DNA of 64,000 nucleotides from Brachycybe producta. Lineage: Eukaryota > Arthropoda > Diplopoda > Playtdesmida > Andrognathidae. Location of the stretch: the NCBI GenBank assembly GCA_036925085.1, contig JAUPFP010000001.1, forward strand, positions 12,545,354 to 12,609,353, given 5' to 3'. The position numbers and the translations under genes were made by a program. Within the stretch, counting starts at the first letter, position 1; every line of letters starts with the position of its first letter. Below are positions 1 through 11,484 of the stretch, in pieces. The notes beneath the pieces are model-generated. The model ran no database searches and was not told the DNA's origin. It saw only the letters and a list, made by a program, of their open reading frames with translations.

Positions 1-99
1 CCCTACACTACCCCTAATAAAATCATTTCTGATCCTCCCACTCATAAACCTTAGCATTCTCATCTCGGCTACCTGCATTCTATCCTCATGCACCTTCTT

Positions 100-1287
100 G
101 ATTGCCCAACATTCTGATCCATACAACATAGCTGGTCTGACTACTGTCCTATAAAAGTTTTCCTTCAATTTTATAGGTAACTTCCTGTCACATAATACCC
201 CACTAGCCTGCCTCCACCTATGCCAACCTGCTTTTATCCGGTTTGTGATGTCTAAGTCAAAGCTCCCATCATCTTGCAGCACAAATCCTAAATAGTTGAA
301 GTCATGCACCTGCTGCATTAAACTGTCCCCAAGTCTAATCCCCTCATTCAACTGTTCTTTCCCATCCCACTGAAATTTCATGTACTCCATTTTTGCCCTA
401 CTTATTTTCAACCCCTTTGATTCCAAGGCATTCCTAGTCTCCTCTAACCTTATCTTGAGTTCCATTTTGGATTTCCCAACTAAGACTATGTCATCTGCAA
501 ACAGCATACACCAGGGGACCTCCTGCCTCACCCCTGCCAGTAACTCATCCAGGACCAAAATGAATAGATATGGACTAAGTGCTGAGCCCTGGTGCACACC
601 AATCCTAACACGAAAACTATCAGAGAACCCCCAGGCAGTCTTAATGCTTGTCCGTGCATCCCTATACATGTCCCTCACCATATCCATATAACTCTCACCC
701 ACCCCTTCTTCTGTAAGACCTCCCACAATAACTTTCGTGGTACTCTGTCATAGGCTTTCTCTAGATCTATAAATACTATGTGTAACTTTCTTGGCAGCCC
801 TAAACTTCTCAATAACTCACCTTATGGCAAAAATAGGGTGCATTGTAGATTTTCCTGGCATAAACCCAAACTGACTTCCCACAATTGCAGTTTTACCCCA
901 TAGTCGAGCTTCAATTACTCTCTCCCACAGCTTCATCATTTGACTCATCAATTTAATACCTCTATAGTTCCCACCTTCCTGAACATCACCCTTCCCTTTG
1001 AAAATAAGCACTAACCAGCTGTCCCGCCATGCTTCTGGCATTCTATCCCCCATAGCCAATCTATTGAATAACTTTGTGAGCCAGGAAATGGCAACATTCC
1101 CCAAGACCTTCCACACCTCTACTGGTATCCCATCTGGCCCTAAAGCCTTCCCTAGCATCATTTTTTGCAATACCTGAACAATTTCCTCAGCCCTAACCTG
1201 CTCCACTCCTTCTCCATCATTATTTCTTCCAGTGGAAGGCTCATGCTCTACCCCCTCATTCATAAGCTTACTAAAATATTCCCCCAC
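100..1287 (-). pseudogene. Reverse transcriptase domain of the RTE-like LINE
   Basis: Reading 1287 down to 817 gives the RT fingers (blocks 0-2), ending QFGFMPGKSTMHPIFAIR before a stop. The palm continues in another frame from about 790 to 100, with FIDLEKAYDRVPR (first catalytic Asp) and FADDIVLV (the YADD-equivalent box). The thumb region reads NYLGFVLQDDGS and WAIKKVHEDRMQVAEMRML, a hallmark of this LINE group. Catalytic residues are still readable but frames are broken, so the copy is inactive. Confidence 0.82.
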
Positions 1288-1984
1288 CTGTTCTGTACTG
1301 GCTACCTACCTCACAATACTTTGCCCCCATTATCCTTGACACTCAACACCTTTTCAATATCCCTGCCTTTCCTCTCCCGAGCCCTAGCTATTTTATAAAC
1401 TGCCATTTCTCCTGCTCTGGTACATAACTCGGCATACATGTCCGCATATTTCTTATGCTTTGTTAAGGCTACCCGCTGTTTGGCCTCTATCTTGGCATGC
1501 TTGTATTCTATCTTGGCCTCCCAGCTTCTATTGTGCCACCAAGTCTTGAAAGCATCTTTCTTCTTTTTAACTGCCATCTGTACCTCCTCATCCCACCACC
1601 AACTTTCTCTGTCTAACCGATACACCTTACACATACTGTCCCTAGTACCTCGTTTCCACAATCACGTATCTGTTGTGCTACGCTTGTCCACAGCTCTCCT
1701 GCAGTGCCATCTAAATCCCATGCTATCTTACCTGCCATTTTCTTAAACTCTTCCACCTTGTCTGGTAATGCCCACCACCTAATTGCTGTCTCTCCTCTAT
1801 GTCTGACCACCTGTTTTGCACCCCTAGGTTTTAGGTCTAACACTACTAGCCTATGTTGTCCCGCTAAGTTTTCACTCGGTATCACTTTACAATCCTTGCA
1901 CTCGTTTCTATCCTCACTCCGAATCATGAAGAGATCAATCTGGGATTCTCCTGCCCTGCTCTTAAAAGTAATCAAATGTTCCTC

Positions 1985-2715
1985 TCACTTCTGGAATAGT
2001 GTGTTTGCTAAAATTAACTTATGTGCCACTGCCACCTCCAGGATACTCTCCCCTGCTTTATTTCGCTCTCCATAGCCCCACCCAACATGTAACTCTTCAT
2101 ACCCTTCCCTACCTCTACCTACATGTCCATTAAAGTCCCCACCAATTATGACCCATTCCTTCCTACTCAGGCCCAATATCAGGTCATCAAACTGTTCCCA
2201 GAATGCTTGTTTCCTGGCTGTACCTAATGCAACCTGGGGGCCATATGCACTAACTACATTTATAACAATGCCACCCCAAACAACCTTTACTACTAACAGC
2301 CTACTATTTATCCGCCTAACCTCAACCACACTATATGTCTGAGTTCCTGATCTAAGATAATTCCCACTCCATTTCTACCCTCCTCACTACTTGCATAAAT
2401 TAGTTTATACCCATCCCCAATGTCCCTGGATTTATCACCTTTCCATCTTGTCTCCTGCAGACATGCAACATTTACCCTCCTAGCCTTTAGCACACCAGAT
2501 AACTCCCTAGTCTTCCCTGTCAAACTCCCTATATTCCAGGTGCCAAACCTAAGTTTAGTACCTCCACTTCTACCACTACTTCCAAGACCTTGTTGTTGAT
2601 GCTGGACTCGCTTCTTTAGCCCCACCCATCCACTGTGGGGTAGCCCTCGCCAATTTATCACAGCCACCGGGCATTGCAGCTGTGCGTTGCTTATGGTGGG
2701 GGACGCCCTAGCCAT
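1985..2715 (-). pseudogene. EEP endonuclease domain of the RTE-like LINE
   Basis: Two overlapping reading frames (2715-2308 and 2329-1985) together cover most of an APE-like endonuclease domain, the enzyme that nicks target DNA for target-primed reverse transcription. The first carries the WNIGSL start and the QETRW motif holding a catalytic Glu. The second carries VSAYGPQ and GGDFNGHVG with the catalytic Asp/Asn pair. A small indel near 2310-2330 separates them, so no continuous protein is possible here. The segment before the domain (about residues 1-50) is a Gln/Ser/Gly-rich leader. Confidence 0.8.
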
Positions 2716-2829
2716 ATTCGGAATACTATTTAGAACCTCATCATATGTTTTGGCAAATCTTTACAACCGGCTGCCAACCTGATGTCGACCCTCCACTTTT
2801 GCACCCGGGCTGGCCTTTAAAAGACATAC

Positions 2830-4100
2830 GTGTCTTTTAAATGTGCCTATTATCTTCACTCTTCATTTTAATTTTCCAAGCAAGTTTTCGTCCTAGCTCC
2901 GTATCAGTGCTAGGAGCTTACGAGCTTAAAACACTTTTTTCTAGCCACGTGGGACTCTCTTGTCCCCTCTTCTCTTTGTTCTTTTGTTCATCCATTATGC
3001 TTCCCTTGGGACCCTCTATGTCCCAAGTCATCATCTTCAAACTCACCATCATCACCTCAATACTACTTCACATGAACTATCTCCATTGGACACCATTGAA
3101 GTACCGGCCGCCATCTTGGATCGACCGGAAACACTTCAAAAAGCGCCAATGGAGCGTTTTTTTGCTCCATGTGAGTGTTTTGTTGTATCTCCTCTTCTCT
3201 TCTTGTTCTTTTCTTCTTTCTACTCTTCCAAAGGGCATGCACTTGCGCGCCCCTGGTGGACTTTCTCTTTTTATAGAAAAGTTCTCTTCTCTTTTGAACT
3301 TTTCTCTCTTTTAAGTGTTCTTCCTTCTGGTGACCATCAAGCGCCACCTGGTGGAACCCATCATTTCTGAACAATTTCGGACATTGCAATAAACCATCCA
3401 ACCGGATGTGGCCACCACAGCGCCACCTACAGACCTCTTCTCTCTACTCAACGTAGTTCCTCACTACCAGTGACTCTGCCCTTTTCATCCAGAGCCAGCC
3501 AGCAGTGAGGATCACCAAAATTATCATCCTGAACTTTTCTTCTTGTTCAATAAGCCTTTTGCTTTGTTGAACAATCATCATTTCTTCATTTCTACACTGA
3601 TTTGCTCCTTTTAATAAAAAAGATTCTTTGGCGTGTGGTCACCACATCAGAATCCTCTACTCTTTGAGCAATTCAGCTTTCTTCACTCTTTTCTATAAAA
3701 GCCCAGCCATCTTGGACTTTTATTCTTTTCATTCTTCTTGTGAAAGTTCAGCCATCTTGAACTTTCATCAAACCAATCCTTCTTTCTGCTAAACAAGTGA
3801 ATCTAAGTGTGCGGGCGCCGTATTTTAGTTCACGTTTGCAGTCATTTCCAACTTTCTTGCAGTGCAATATTTGATTGGGTGGTGTACCACGCTCAAATTT
3901 GCACTGCATCTGCTGTTCTTTATTGAGAATTCTAAAAATCTCATACTCTCCACATGATCACCAAAATATCACGTGTTGAGCGAGAGATCCTTCCAAGAAG
4001 ACTCAATAAAGAATCCACAACGATACACCAGTTGGAAGCCATTATGCCCAACTGAGGACATTACAACAAACCACGCTACTACACGTGCGAAGCGAAGGTA
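2830..4100 (+). repeat. Probable LTR / 5' region of a plus-strand LTR retrotransposon
   Basis: There is no coding here but the stretch is promoter-like. A TATA box (TATAAAA, 3694-3700) is followed about 310 bp later by AATAAA at 4005-4010, the U3-R order expected of an LTR. The motif CAGCCATCTTGGA/CAGCCATCTTGAA is repeated near 3705-3760. A stem pairs GCAGTGCAA near 3859 with its complement near 3900. A gag-like reading frame begins just downstream. No matching second LTR lies in the window, so boundaries are guesses. Confidence 0.4.
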
Positions 4101-4133
4101 ATCCATCGTTACTCATGGTATAAGAGTACGAGG

Positions 4134-4925
4134 GTGTCGGTTACCGACAGAAACACCAATTACCAGCACACAAGAACGCACATTGACTTACAGAACCACG
4201 ACAGCGTGTTGAGTGAGTCACCTCATACTGGACCCCGATCCGGAACCAACATGTATCGCTCAGAGTGTGCTCGAGAACCCTTGAAGCTGCACACACCGCA
4301 TCGGACGTCGCAGGACTCGTTCTTCACCACAGATCCGCACCACTTACACTCTACATGCCGCATCATCAATAATGGCCACCTGAAACGAATCTTCGGACCT
4401 CCTGCCTGATCACCAGGGCTCTCACGAGAATTCGCAAGATAACCCCATCATTGTCAATGATGCGACACCACCGCCGCAGCCAACTGAGCCTAGCCTTCTG
4501 GAGCTATCACAACAGGTGGCCATGCTTACTGAACGCATGGATCGGCTCATAAACGATCAGTTCACACCAAACCGACCAACAATACCGCGGGGGACAACAC
4601 GCACACGTCATCGTGACGATGATTCTGACCTGTCGGCAACCTCCTATTATGGCTATAGAGAGCCATATGTTCCGCATCATAATCGTCACGACCACCACCA
4701 TACACCACGTCATCTACCATGCCACCCTGACTGGCAGTACACCCCACAATGGCGTCGAGGCCAGTGAGACTTTCAGCAAAGTAGAGACGAGTGCACGGAG
4801 CAACTGCACGCACTACCGTCTATGACCCGTGCTGATTCTCCACGTACCACACATCAGCAGAGTCGGGCTCCAAACTCAGGCCCAACGCAAGAGGGGTGTC
4901 TCCAGTTGTTGGAACATTGTGTCCA
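4134..4925 (+). pseudogene. Gag-like N-terminal fragment of a plus-strand LTR element
   Basis: A frame open from about 4384 to 4766 reads a Pro/Gln-rich segment, then LLELSQQVAMLTERMDRLI (a short coiled-coil-like stretch), then an Arg/Asp/His-rich tail. This is the composition of the N-terminal part of some LTR-retrotransposon Gag proteins. An upstream frame (4134-4409, 91 codons) is probably leader. No zinc knuckle or protease is present because the sequence is interrupted at about 4926 by the end of the minus-strand gypsy element. The assignment rests on composition and context only. The minus strand is also partly open here but reads as nothing I recognise. Confidence 0.35.
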
Positions 4926-4927
4926 TC

Positions 4928-6736
4928 TTATTGGTAAGTCTCATATAGTGGTCTCATGTTAACAACATTCACAGAGTCTTCCACTAATCTTCCAGCTCGA
5001 TTTTCGTACGATAATCGGTATACGGTGTCTGATACTTTCGAGACAATCGTAAATCCCTGTCTCCATTTCGTAAAGAATTTCTTATTCTGTCCAGGCCTGA
5101 TTCGCATGTCTCGTACAAGTACTTTCTGTCCAATTTTATACTTGTAAGGCGCTTTATGCCTTTGGTCGTAGTACTTCTTTCGATGATCATGTGCTGCTTT
5201 CAGGTTTGCTCTGGCTGTCCATAGTTCTTCTTCCTGGCTGTTGTTGAACATCCACGAGGTTTCCTGCCTCGTTATTCACAATAACTGGTCGTTCTGGAAC
5301 TAAGGTGTCCACTTTGATTCTAGGCTCCCTTCCAAACATGAGTCGATACGGCATAAACTTCGTGGATGAATGTACAGATGAGTTGTACGATTCCAAAACT
5401 TCATCCAGTTTTGTTGCCCAATCAGTTTGGCTCTTTCCAGGAGTCAGATACTTTTTCATAGTCTGAATAATGCTGTTATTCGTTCTTTCGGCAAGACCAT
5501 TACTTTGAGAATGGTACGCTGTCATAGTTTCGTGCTCAATCTCGTTTTCCTCTAAGAAGTTTTCCTCTAAGAGTGTTCTTAGCAACGAATGGCGTTCCTC
5601 GATCCGAAATGAGTTTCTTGGGTCTCCTAAAGATTTTTCTTACATCTTTTGCTAGGAAGTTCATCACAATGCGGTTGTGGTTTTGACTGCTTTAGCAACG
5701 CAATATCGAGTGGTGTAATCAACTGCCAAGAAGATGTGATTGTTTCCTCCAACCGATGATACTAATGGTCCGATAAAATTCATTCCCCAGCATTCACAAG
5801 GTTTTCCAATGGGCATCTCTTGAAGGAAACCTTCAGGTTTCTCCGTACCCAACTTGTGTAGCTGACAAATCTCACATGATCTGACATAATCAAAAATGTC
5901 GTGTTTCTTGTTATTCCAGTAAAATCTTTGCCTGGTTCGATCCCAGGTCTTGGTTTGTCCTTCATGACCAGCATCTGGCTCGCCATGGCATAGTCTCATT
6001 ACTTCAGGGATCAGGTGCTTTGGAACCACGTTCACAAATGTGGGCACGGAGCTTCCGTGGAACACACAAGCGAACAAAATGTTGTAATCGCAGAACAACT
6101 TATGAAGAGGTGACTCTGGCTGGTTACGCAGCCCCTCACGAATCTTCACGATCTCTTGGTCCAGGTCCAGGTCTTGGTCTCTTTGCTCTACCCTCCAATC
6201 CCATTGTAAGGTTATATTAAAGATCACGCTGTCATCTAGATCCTCAGCTTCGGGAATTGCCTTCCAGTTAACAGGCACTCCTGCTGGATATCTCGAGAGG
6301 CAATCAGCTTCGACGTGAAATTTCCCCTGCTTGTAGATGGTTTTGTAGTCATACTCTTGCATCAGAAGTTGCCAGCGTCCAAGTCTTCCTTCAAGACGTT
6401 CTGCAGTCTTCATGTAGCATAATGTGTGGTGATCAGTCACGACTGTAAAGGGTTTCTGAACAGGTACGGAAGGAACTTGGTGACTCCATAGATCACTGCT
6501 AGGCACTCTTTATCAGTCGTACTGTAGTTTCTCTCAGCATCCCTTAATACTCTGGAGACACCTCCGATGATCTCCTTTCTTCGTTTGTCTTCTGACTTTT
6601 GATACAGCATGGCTCCAATTCCGTATCCACAAGCATCAGTGTGCATAAATATTGCAGCCTTGGGATCATAAACGGCAACTAATGGAGCTTTTGACAACAT
6701 ATTCTTCAATGTGCAGAATGCATTCTCGCAGTCCAC
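4928..6736 (-). pseudogene. RNase H and integrase of gypsy element 1
   Basis: 6736-6437 has RNase H (FMHTDACGYGIGAML, YSTTDKECLAVIY). The frame 6506-5664 continues with VVTDHHTLCYM, then the integrase HHCC zinc domain (HGEPDAGHEG ... RSCEICQLHK near 6000-5870) and the start of the catalytic core. 5585-5187 carries YHSQSNGLAERTNNSI, with the Glu of the D,D-35-E triad. 5251-4928 is the C-terminal DNA-binding segment, ending NMRPLYETYQ. Frame changes near 6500, 5600 and 5220 split it. There is no long extension after the integrase, unlike elements 2 and 3. Confidence 0.85.
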
Positions 6737-6739
6737 TGA

Positions 6740-7526
6740 CTATTCAAATGGTATATCTTTACCCGTAACGTCTGACATTGGTTTAGCTATGTTGGCAAAT
6801 CCAGGTACATGCTTCCGATAATAACCTGCCAATCCAAGGAAACTCCTGATTGCAGTTACATTGTCAGGAACTGGGAAGTTCTTAATGGCGACAACCTTAT
6901 CTGGATCTCGCCGAATTCCATCAGGCAAGATCAGGTGTCCCAAATACTTCACTTCTTGGAAACCAAAGAAGCATTTTACTGGATGCAACTTTAGGTTTGC
7001 TGTCGTCAGCAGGTCCAAGATAGTTCTCAATCTTTCCAAAAAATTCTTCGAAAGTCCTTCCAAACACTATGATGTCATCAAGATAGACAAGGCACGTTTC
7101 TCATTTGTGCCCGGCGAGTAGGATGTCCAATGCAAGTTGCATAGTGGCAGGAGCGTTTCGGAGTCCGAAAGGCATTCTTACGAACTCGAACAATCCTCGA
7201 TGAGATGTAAATGCAGTCTTCTCGATGTCGCTTTCTTCCATCTCAAATTGCCAGTATCCACTCTTCATATCCAACGTTGCAAAGTAGCATGCTCCTCTCA
7301 TGGAGTCTAATGCATCATCAATTCTTGGCAATGGATAAGTGTCTGCCTTCGTAATCGCGTTCAACTTTCGATAATCCACACAGAAACGATAGGAGCCATC
7401 CTTCTTCTTTACAAGAACGATGGGCGATGCATATGGCGATTTCGATGGCCTTACAACCCCAGATTTCTTCATCTCCTCTAGCGTCTCATCAATTATGATG
7501 CGTTCTCCTGGTCCGCATCTTTGCAA
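6740..7526 (-). pseudogene. Reverse transcriptase of gypsy element 1
   Basis: 7526-7101 carries the RT fingers and palm: VVRPSKSPYASPIVLVKKKD, RFCVDYRKLN, PLPRIDDALD, FATLDMKSGYWQ (first catalytic Asp) and RMPFGLRNAPATMQ. A stop follows GHK at 7101, where elements 2 and 3 have Trp, consistent with TGG to TGA. The catalytic VYLDD box lies just past the stop, near 7070. 7063-6740 is the RT connection region (VKYLGHLI, FLGLAGYYRKHVPGFANIAKP). Apart from the stop and a nearby frame change the domain is well preserved. Confidence 0.85.
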
Positions 7527-7554
7527 TGTGTCTCTAATTCGATCTTGTGTTTAG

Positions 7555-8927
7555 TCAAATTTGTCGCTCCCAGGTCAGAAAGGCGAAGATCGGTTGGAAT
7601 TCCTTCAGTAGGGTCATCAACTCTTCTCTTTGATCATCTGTTAGCTCAGAACCAAGTTGAATTTCTTTCTCGAAATGAATGGGTGCTTCTCCGATGTCTC
7701 TAAAGTCTTCTTCCTCAGAGACTTTGCAGGCTTGCTCTACTTCTGTTTCCTCCAGAAGTTCGAAGTGTCCAATAGTCTCGCGGTTTCCAATTCCCACGGA
7801 CTCCAGTGTGGTATTCAGGAGTTGGATTTCTAGTTGTGATGTCCCATCCCCTTGTAGCACACTGCTGGCCACAATGCCTTTTTCGTTTCGATCATGAATA
7901 CTTCATTTTTCTCAATGATATGCCCTGCAGCCACCTTGAGGTTCAAAGATTGGCCCAGATTCAACGTGATCTTGCCTTGAGCTCTTACACAGCTATCCTG
8001 TTTGGCTTTTATGGCATAGGAGTTCTCCAGATGGCTGTTCCGAGCACATCTTCCCTCCTCTATATCTCTGAAGAAATTCCAGGAAAGGCTACTATGCGCA
8101 CTTCCTTTCTTCAACAATTCTCTTGTTCTTTCGTAGAACATTTTGTTAGCGAAGTAAATCTTGGAGGTCTTCATGGAAATGATGAGGTCAAACGCTGCTC
8201 CCAGGTCTTTTCCCAGCAGTGCTTCTCGTTTTCCATCTATGATGAGCATCCTTGCAGTTACTTGCTTTCCATTTAACTCGAACATGGGCCACATCTGACC
8301 AAGTACTTTAATCGGTATCCATCCCACTGCTCCTAGGGCAGGAGGTGATCGAATGGGCTCTTATCGGAGTCCGTACTCTCTGGCCATTGTGCCCAACAAA
8401 ATAGTGTACCCAGTACCACTACCTGCCAAAAATCTCACTGGTGTGCCATCAACCCGAATGGTGATCTTGGCAACATTCTCATCAGGCTTAGTATCTCCTA
8501 CCTTGATGAGTTCACAAGAGGTGATTATGTTGTCCACAGTGATTTCAACACTCTTCCGACAACATGCTCTACTCCTCAACAAATCGCTTACTTCAACAGA
8601 TTCAATAATCTCGCTGTTTGCAGGAATCCTGCTGGTATCATCTCTCATACTTGTAGCTGTCTTTACAATAGTTTTTTTGGATTCTCCGGCAATAGATTTA
8701 GCCTTGCTCCGAGCAATAACATTGGCAGTTACATCTTGAGCGGAGCAGCGAGTTACGTCACTCTCCCCCGGTAAACACACAGCAGAATTCTGTTGGATTT
8801 CTTTCTCAATTCTGTCTTGATGAACTCCTGTTTCCATGGCTTCCACAATCTTTTTTGCTTCCTCCAAACTATTCGCGTAAACTGACATAGCTTTCGTAGT
8901 TGACCAGATGATGGGATTCGGAAACAA
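7555..8927 (-). pseudogene. Aspartic protease / linker region of gypsy element 1
   Basis: The frame 8927-8361 ends in a retropepsin-like segment, TIRVDGTPVRFLAGSGTGYTI, where the usual catalytic D-[ST]-G is replaced by G-S-G, so the active-site Asp is lost in this copy. The next frame, 8327-7830, contains MLIIDGKREALLGKDLGAAF, the protease C-terminal region also seen in elements 2 and 3. 7872-7555 is an acidic linker leading into RT. Frame changes near 8330 and 7850 break it. Family assignment is by position and the parallel with elements 2 and 3. Confidence 0.6.
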
Positions 8928-9347
8928 CTCCTCGATGGTTTCTCCTCTTCGACCAGTATCCTTTTTCAGCTTCTTCGCAGATTTTCTTGAATTCCATTGT
9001 CGTTTATTCTATGTAACGGCGACTATCAACTCCGACGATTGCTCAAGGAGTCCTTGAGTGTCCAAATCACATGGTCTCTTCGGTGCTCCTACAGTTGGTC
9101 TAATTGTAGCATCATTAATTGCTTTGCTCACGCCCATACCCCAGAACAAAGTTTTGTCTACGCTGTTTTGGGAATGGCCGATCACTGTTTCGTTGCGATT
9201 TTGTCGTTTTCCAGAGGGTTTTCCGTCATTAAAGGGCGGTAGGCCCCTCTTTACTGCCACCCTTTTTAGTTTAAATCAGCCGGGTTTTCTTCTCGAAGAT
9301 ACTTCTTCTCCCCTTTTTCGCTGACAATAAAATACTTCTGACCATTT

Positions 9348-10097
9348 TTACCAGTGGTCACTCCATGATGAACAAGTCTGACGGTTCCATCCGCTGCAAC
9401 CTTCTTTGGGCAGTTTTTTGGCAAAATGACCTTTCTCGTGACAGTGGAAACATTCTACTGTGCTGAGATCTCTGGGAGGTCTATTTCTATTTTGCTTTTG
9501 CTGGCCATTGAAGTTCTTCTTCTGCGAATATCCTTGGTTCCGATTTTGACTTTGTTGATTCTGGTTTTGATTTTGGTACTGTGGTGCCTGGTTGTTTGGA
9601 GTTGATGGAGTCGAATTATTTGGTGGGGTCGCTTGATCCTGAGCAACAACCGCGTAAGAATGTTCTCCGTCCATTACGGCTTGTGTCTGTTTGGCATTCC
9701 GATTCTGGTTATTTTTCTGGGATGCACGGGAGACCTGGGTCGTCGTTTGACCCGTAGTTCCTTCTGGTACCCATAACCCATCAGTTATTAAAACTTAATC
9801 AGTATCCTTGATATAGGTTGTGTACAATTTCAGATCTGCACTTGGCACATTCTGTGTAGCACTACGTATAATCGGATGAAGTTTCTGCCGAAATTCCACA
9901 ATTCGGTACTTGTCGGTTACCCCTGGTAACACTTTCCTGCTCACATCAAGGTAGCGACCCACAAACAGACTGGTGGTCTCCTCTCCTTTCCTTTGGAGCA
10001 TGGTGTCCAGCTTCAGCTTCAGTTGCACTAACTTATCTCGACGTCCAAATCATTCAATCAACTCGCTTCGGATGAAGTCCCACGTGGTCTTTCCTCT
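9348..10097 (-). pseudogene. Gag of gypsy element 1, fragmentary
   Basis: Gag forms the particle that packages element RNA. The frame opening at 10097 starts abruptly inside the protein ([14 protein letters not shown]) and continues through a capsid-like helical segment to 9795. A second open stretch, 9674-9348, is Asn/Gln-rich and holds a CCHC-type knuckle, CFHCHEKGH, in which the expected fourth ligand is not Cys (KKLPK follows), so the finger is probably broken. The N-terminus is missing where the (TA)n tract starts. Downstream (9350-9009) the frame is disrupted. Confidence 0.7.
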
Positions 10098-10124
10098 TTT
10101 CTTTATATATATATATGTATATAT
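10098..10124. repeat. (TA)n tract between element 1 gag and element 2 LTR
   Basis: This is a short TATATA tract with one TG interruption. It separates the truncated 5' end of element 1 gag from the first LTR base of element 2. The same gag segment plus TA tract recurs at 46372-46570. Confidence 0.85.
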
Positions 10125-10439
10125 TGAGACGTTTGGGGCCCGCCGCTATTTTCGCGGTGTAGCGTTTTTCGTTTTTGGGGTTTTCTTTGCATCGCCCTGT
10201 ACTTTGTGTAGCTTCTGGGCCACTCGGTACTTTTGGTACCAAGTGACCCAGATATCATATGTGATGAGATAACAATCTGACCTTTTCGTTCCCCCCTCAT
10301 TTTATTCGTTTTGAGTTTGATTTTGTTTTCGTTTCTCCTGTTGTCACCTGTGTGTGATAACAGGGGATGAATCCTGATTTTGGGACAAATGGATCAATCT
10401 CTTGATTGGTCCATTTGGTCCAAAATATTGTTTTAACCA
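10125..10439 (+). repeat. 5' LTR of gypsy element 2, 3'-truncated
   Basis: It matches the first third of the 3' LTR at 30417-31332 (shared starts GAGACGTTTGGGGCCCGCC). The match stops at TTTTAACCA (10439), where sequence equivalent to internal gag of element 3 (near 32893) begins. The TATA box, poly(A) signal, primer-binding site and gag start are therefore deleted. The stem GTACTTTTGGTACC is present with one change in its arm. Confidence 0.85.
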
Positions 10440-11461
10440 CCGACAGAATCCGGGCGCAAGCTCAGGCCTGAAGCTCCTGAATGGACTCCAAACCTGGGAC
10501 CTACGCCGTATTCTGAAAAGAATTCGCTACATCCACTCCAGGGTTTTCCGAAGTATACTGGATCTGAAAACATCCTTCTATATATCGAAGAGTTCGAAGA
10601 TATTGCGATTGCGCACCAGTGGAACTCCCTGCAGCGATGCAGCCACTTTACACAAATGGCTTGCTCGTTTCCGCTTGGAATATGTCGAGATCAATTGGAT
10701 CATGATGAGAAATGGAATAATTAATGAATTCCTATTGCCAGACCAGAAAGTAAGAATGAAAAACGAGCTGTCCGCAAGGACTCAGAAGGACAACGAAACC
10801 TTCAAAGTCTATGCGGAAGAGTATGCAGAGATGTATCGAAGGATACATCCCAATGATGACGACTCTTTGTTGATCTCAAGCCTGAGGAAGAGCCTGCTAC
10901 CATCTCTCAAACAGTATCTATTTGGGGCACCTAAAGACAATTTATATGACTTTGTTAAATTTGCAGCCCAAACAGAAGGAGAACTAATAGAGGAGAAGAT
11001 GCTAGTGTACAGGACGTCTACTGGTAACCAACCAGCCCAGCAGCAGAAGCCTCAGCAGCAGAAGCAACAACAGCAGCAACAACAAAGGAAGCAGACGTGG
11101 ACTCCTAAGAATCCGGCCACGTCTGAAAAGATGCAGGATTCACAACCAAATCGAGATGGTGGTGAGACCCCAGCAGAGAAGGAAGTCTACTGGGCCACTC
11201 ATCTGTTATCAATGTCAGGAGCCTGGACATCGAGCGTTAAAGTGCCCCAACGAACCGAAACCGAAGAAGGAGGAGAACAAGACGACTCCACCAACTCCAG
11301 TTAATAGAGTTGATGAACCGTCGGAAACGACGGCGCCGAAAGTTATCCGCGCCGACGAAATCCATGTTCTACCCAATGGAATGAAGATGGTGCCTGTCCT
11401 AATAAATAATCGAACGCATTATTTCCATTTTGACAACCATCTGACAGCTTTAAACTACTAA
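10440..11461 (+). pseudogene. Gag of gypsy element 2, 5'-deleted
   Basis: After a short out-of-frame start, the frame from about 10690 reads a capsid-like segment (RMKNELSARTQKDNETFKVY, MYRRIHPNDDDSLLISSLRK). A Gln-rich linker at 11035-11090 follows. A frame change near 11160 leads to a canonical CCHC knuckle, CYQCQEPGHRALKC (11207-11250). The knuckle would bind element RNA during packaging. Compared with element 3, the first about 140 codons are missing because of the LTR-gag deletion. Non-functional. Confidence 0.78.
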
Positions 11462-11484
11462 GGGCGCCACTCGCACCCAAAGTA

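Larger units (their letters stand above)
1..2715 (-). mobile_element. RTE/BovB-like non-LTR retrotransposon (LINE), decayed, 3' end outside window
   Basis: On the minus strand the segment encodes, in order, an endonuclease/exonuclease/phosphatase (EEP) domain and a reverse transcriptase of a LINE that copies its RNA at a nicked target. EEP signs are FGTWNIGSL and LQETRWKGD near 2400-2560, GGDFNGHVGRG near 2120 and QHRLVVLDL near 1850. RT signs are GKALGPDGIPVEVWK near 1130, YRGIKLMSQMMKLWERVIE near 930, VFIDLEKAYDRVPR near 760 and the catalytic FADDIVLVGK near 490. The frame is broken several times: after about 2308, near 1980, near 1640, near 1300, and at 817, where a stop follows a stretch matching RT block 2. 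Endonuclease followed by this RT style is typical of RTE/BovB, but clade is inferred without a tree. The tail lies beyond position 1. Confidence 0.85.
4928..10097 (-). mobile_element. Ty3/gypsy retrotransposon element 1 (minus strand), gag-pol only, decayed
   Basis: From high to low coordinates the minus strand gives Gag (10097-9350), protease/linker (8930-7555), reverse transcriptase (7526-6740), RNase H and integrase (6736-4928). RT-RNaseH-integrase order places it in Ty3/gypsy. No LTR is seen at either end: at 10098 the gag runs into a (TA)n tract followed by element 2, and at 4926 it abuts a plus-strand gag-like segment. It is clearly a different family from elements 2 and 3, sharing only domain-level similarity. 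Several stops and frameshifts make it non-functional. Confidence 0.88.

Noticed and set aside
2841-3401. Phe/Ser-rich open frames near 2841-3370 and a basic frame on the other strand
   Set aside because: Low-complexity translation of T/C-rich LTR-like DNA with no domain signal.
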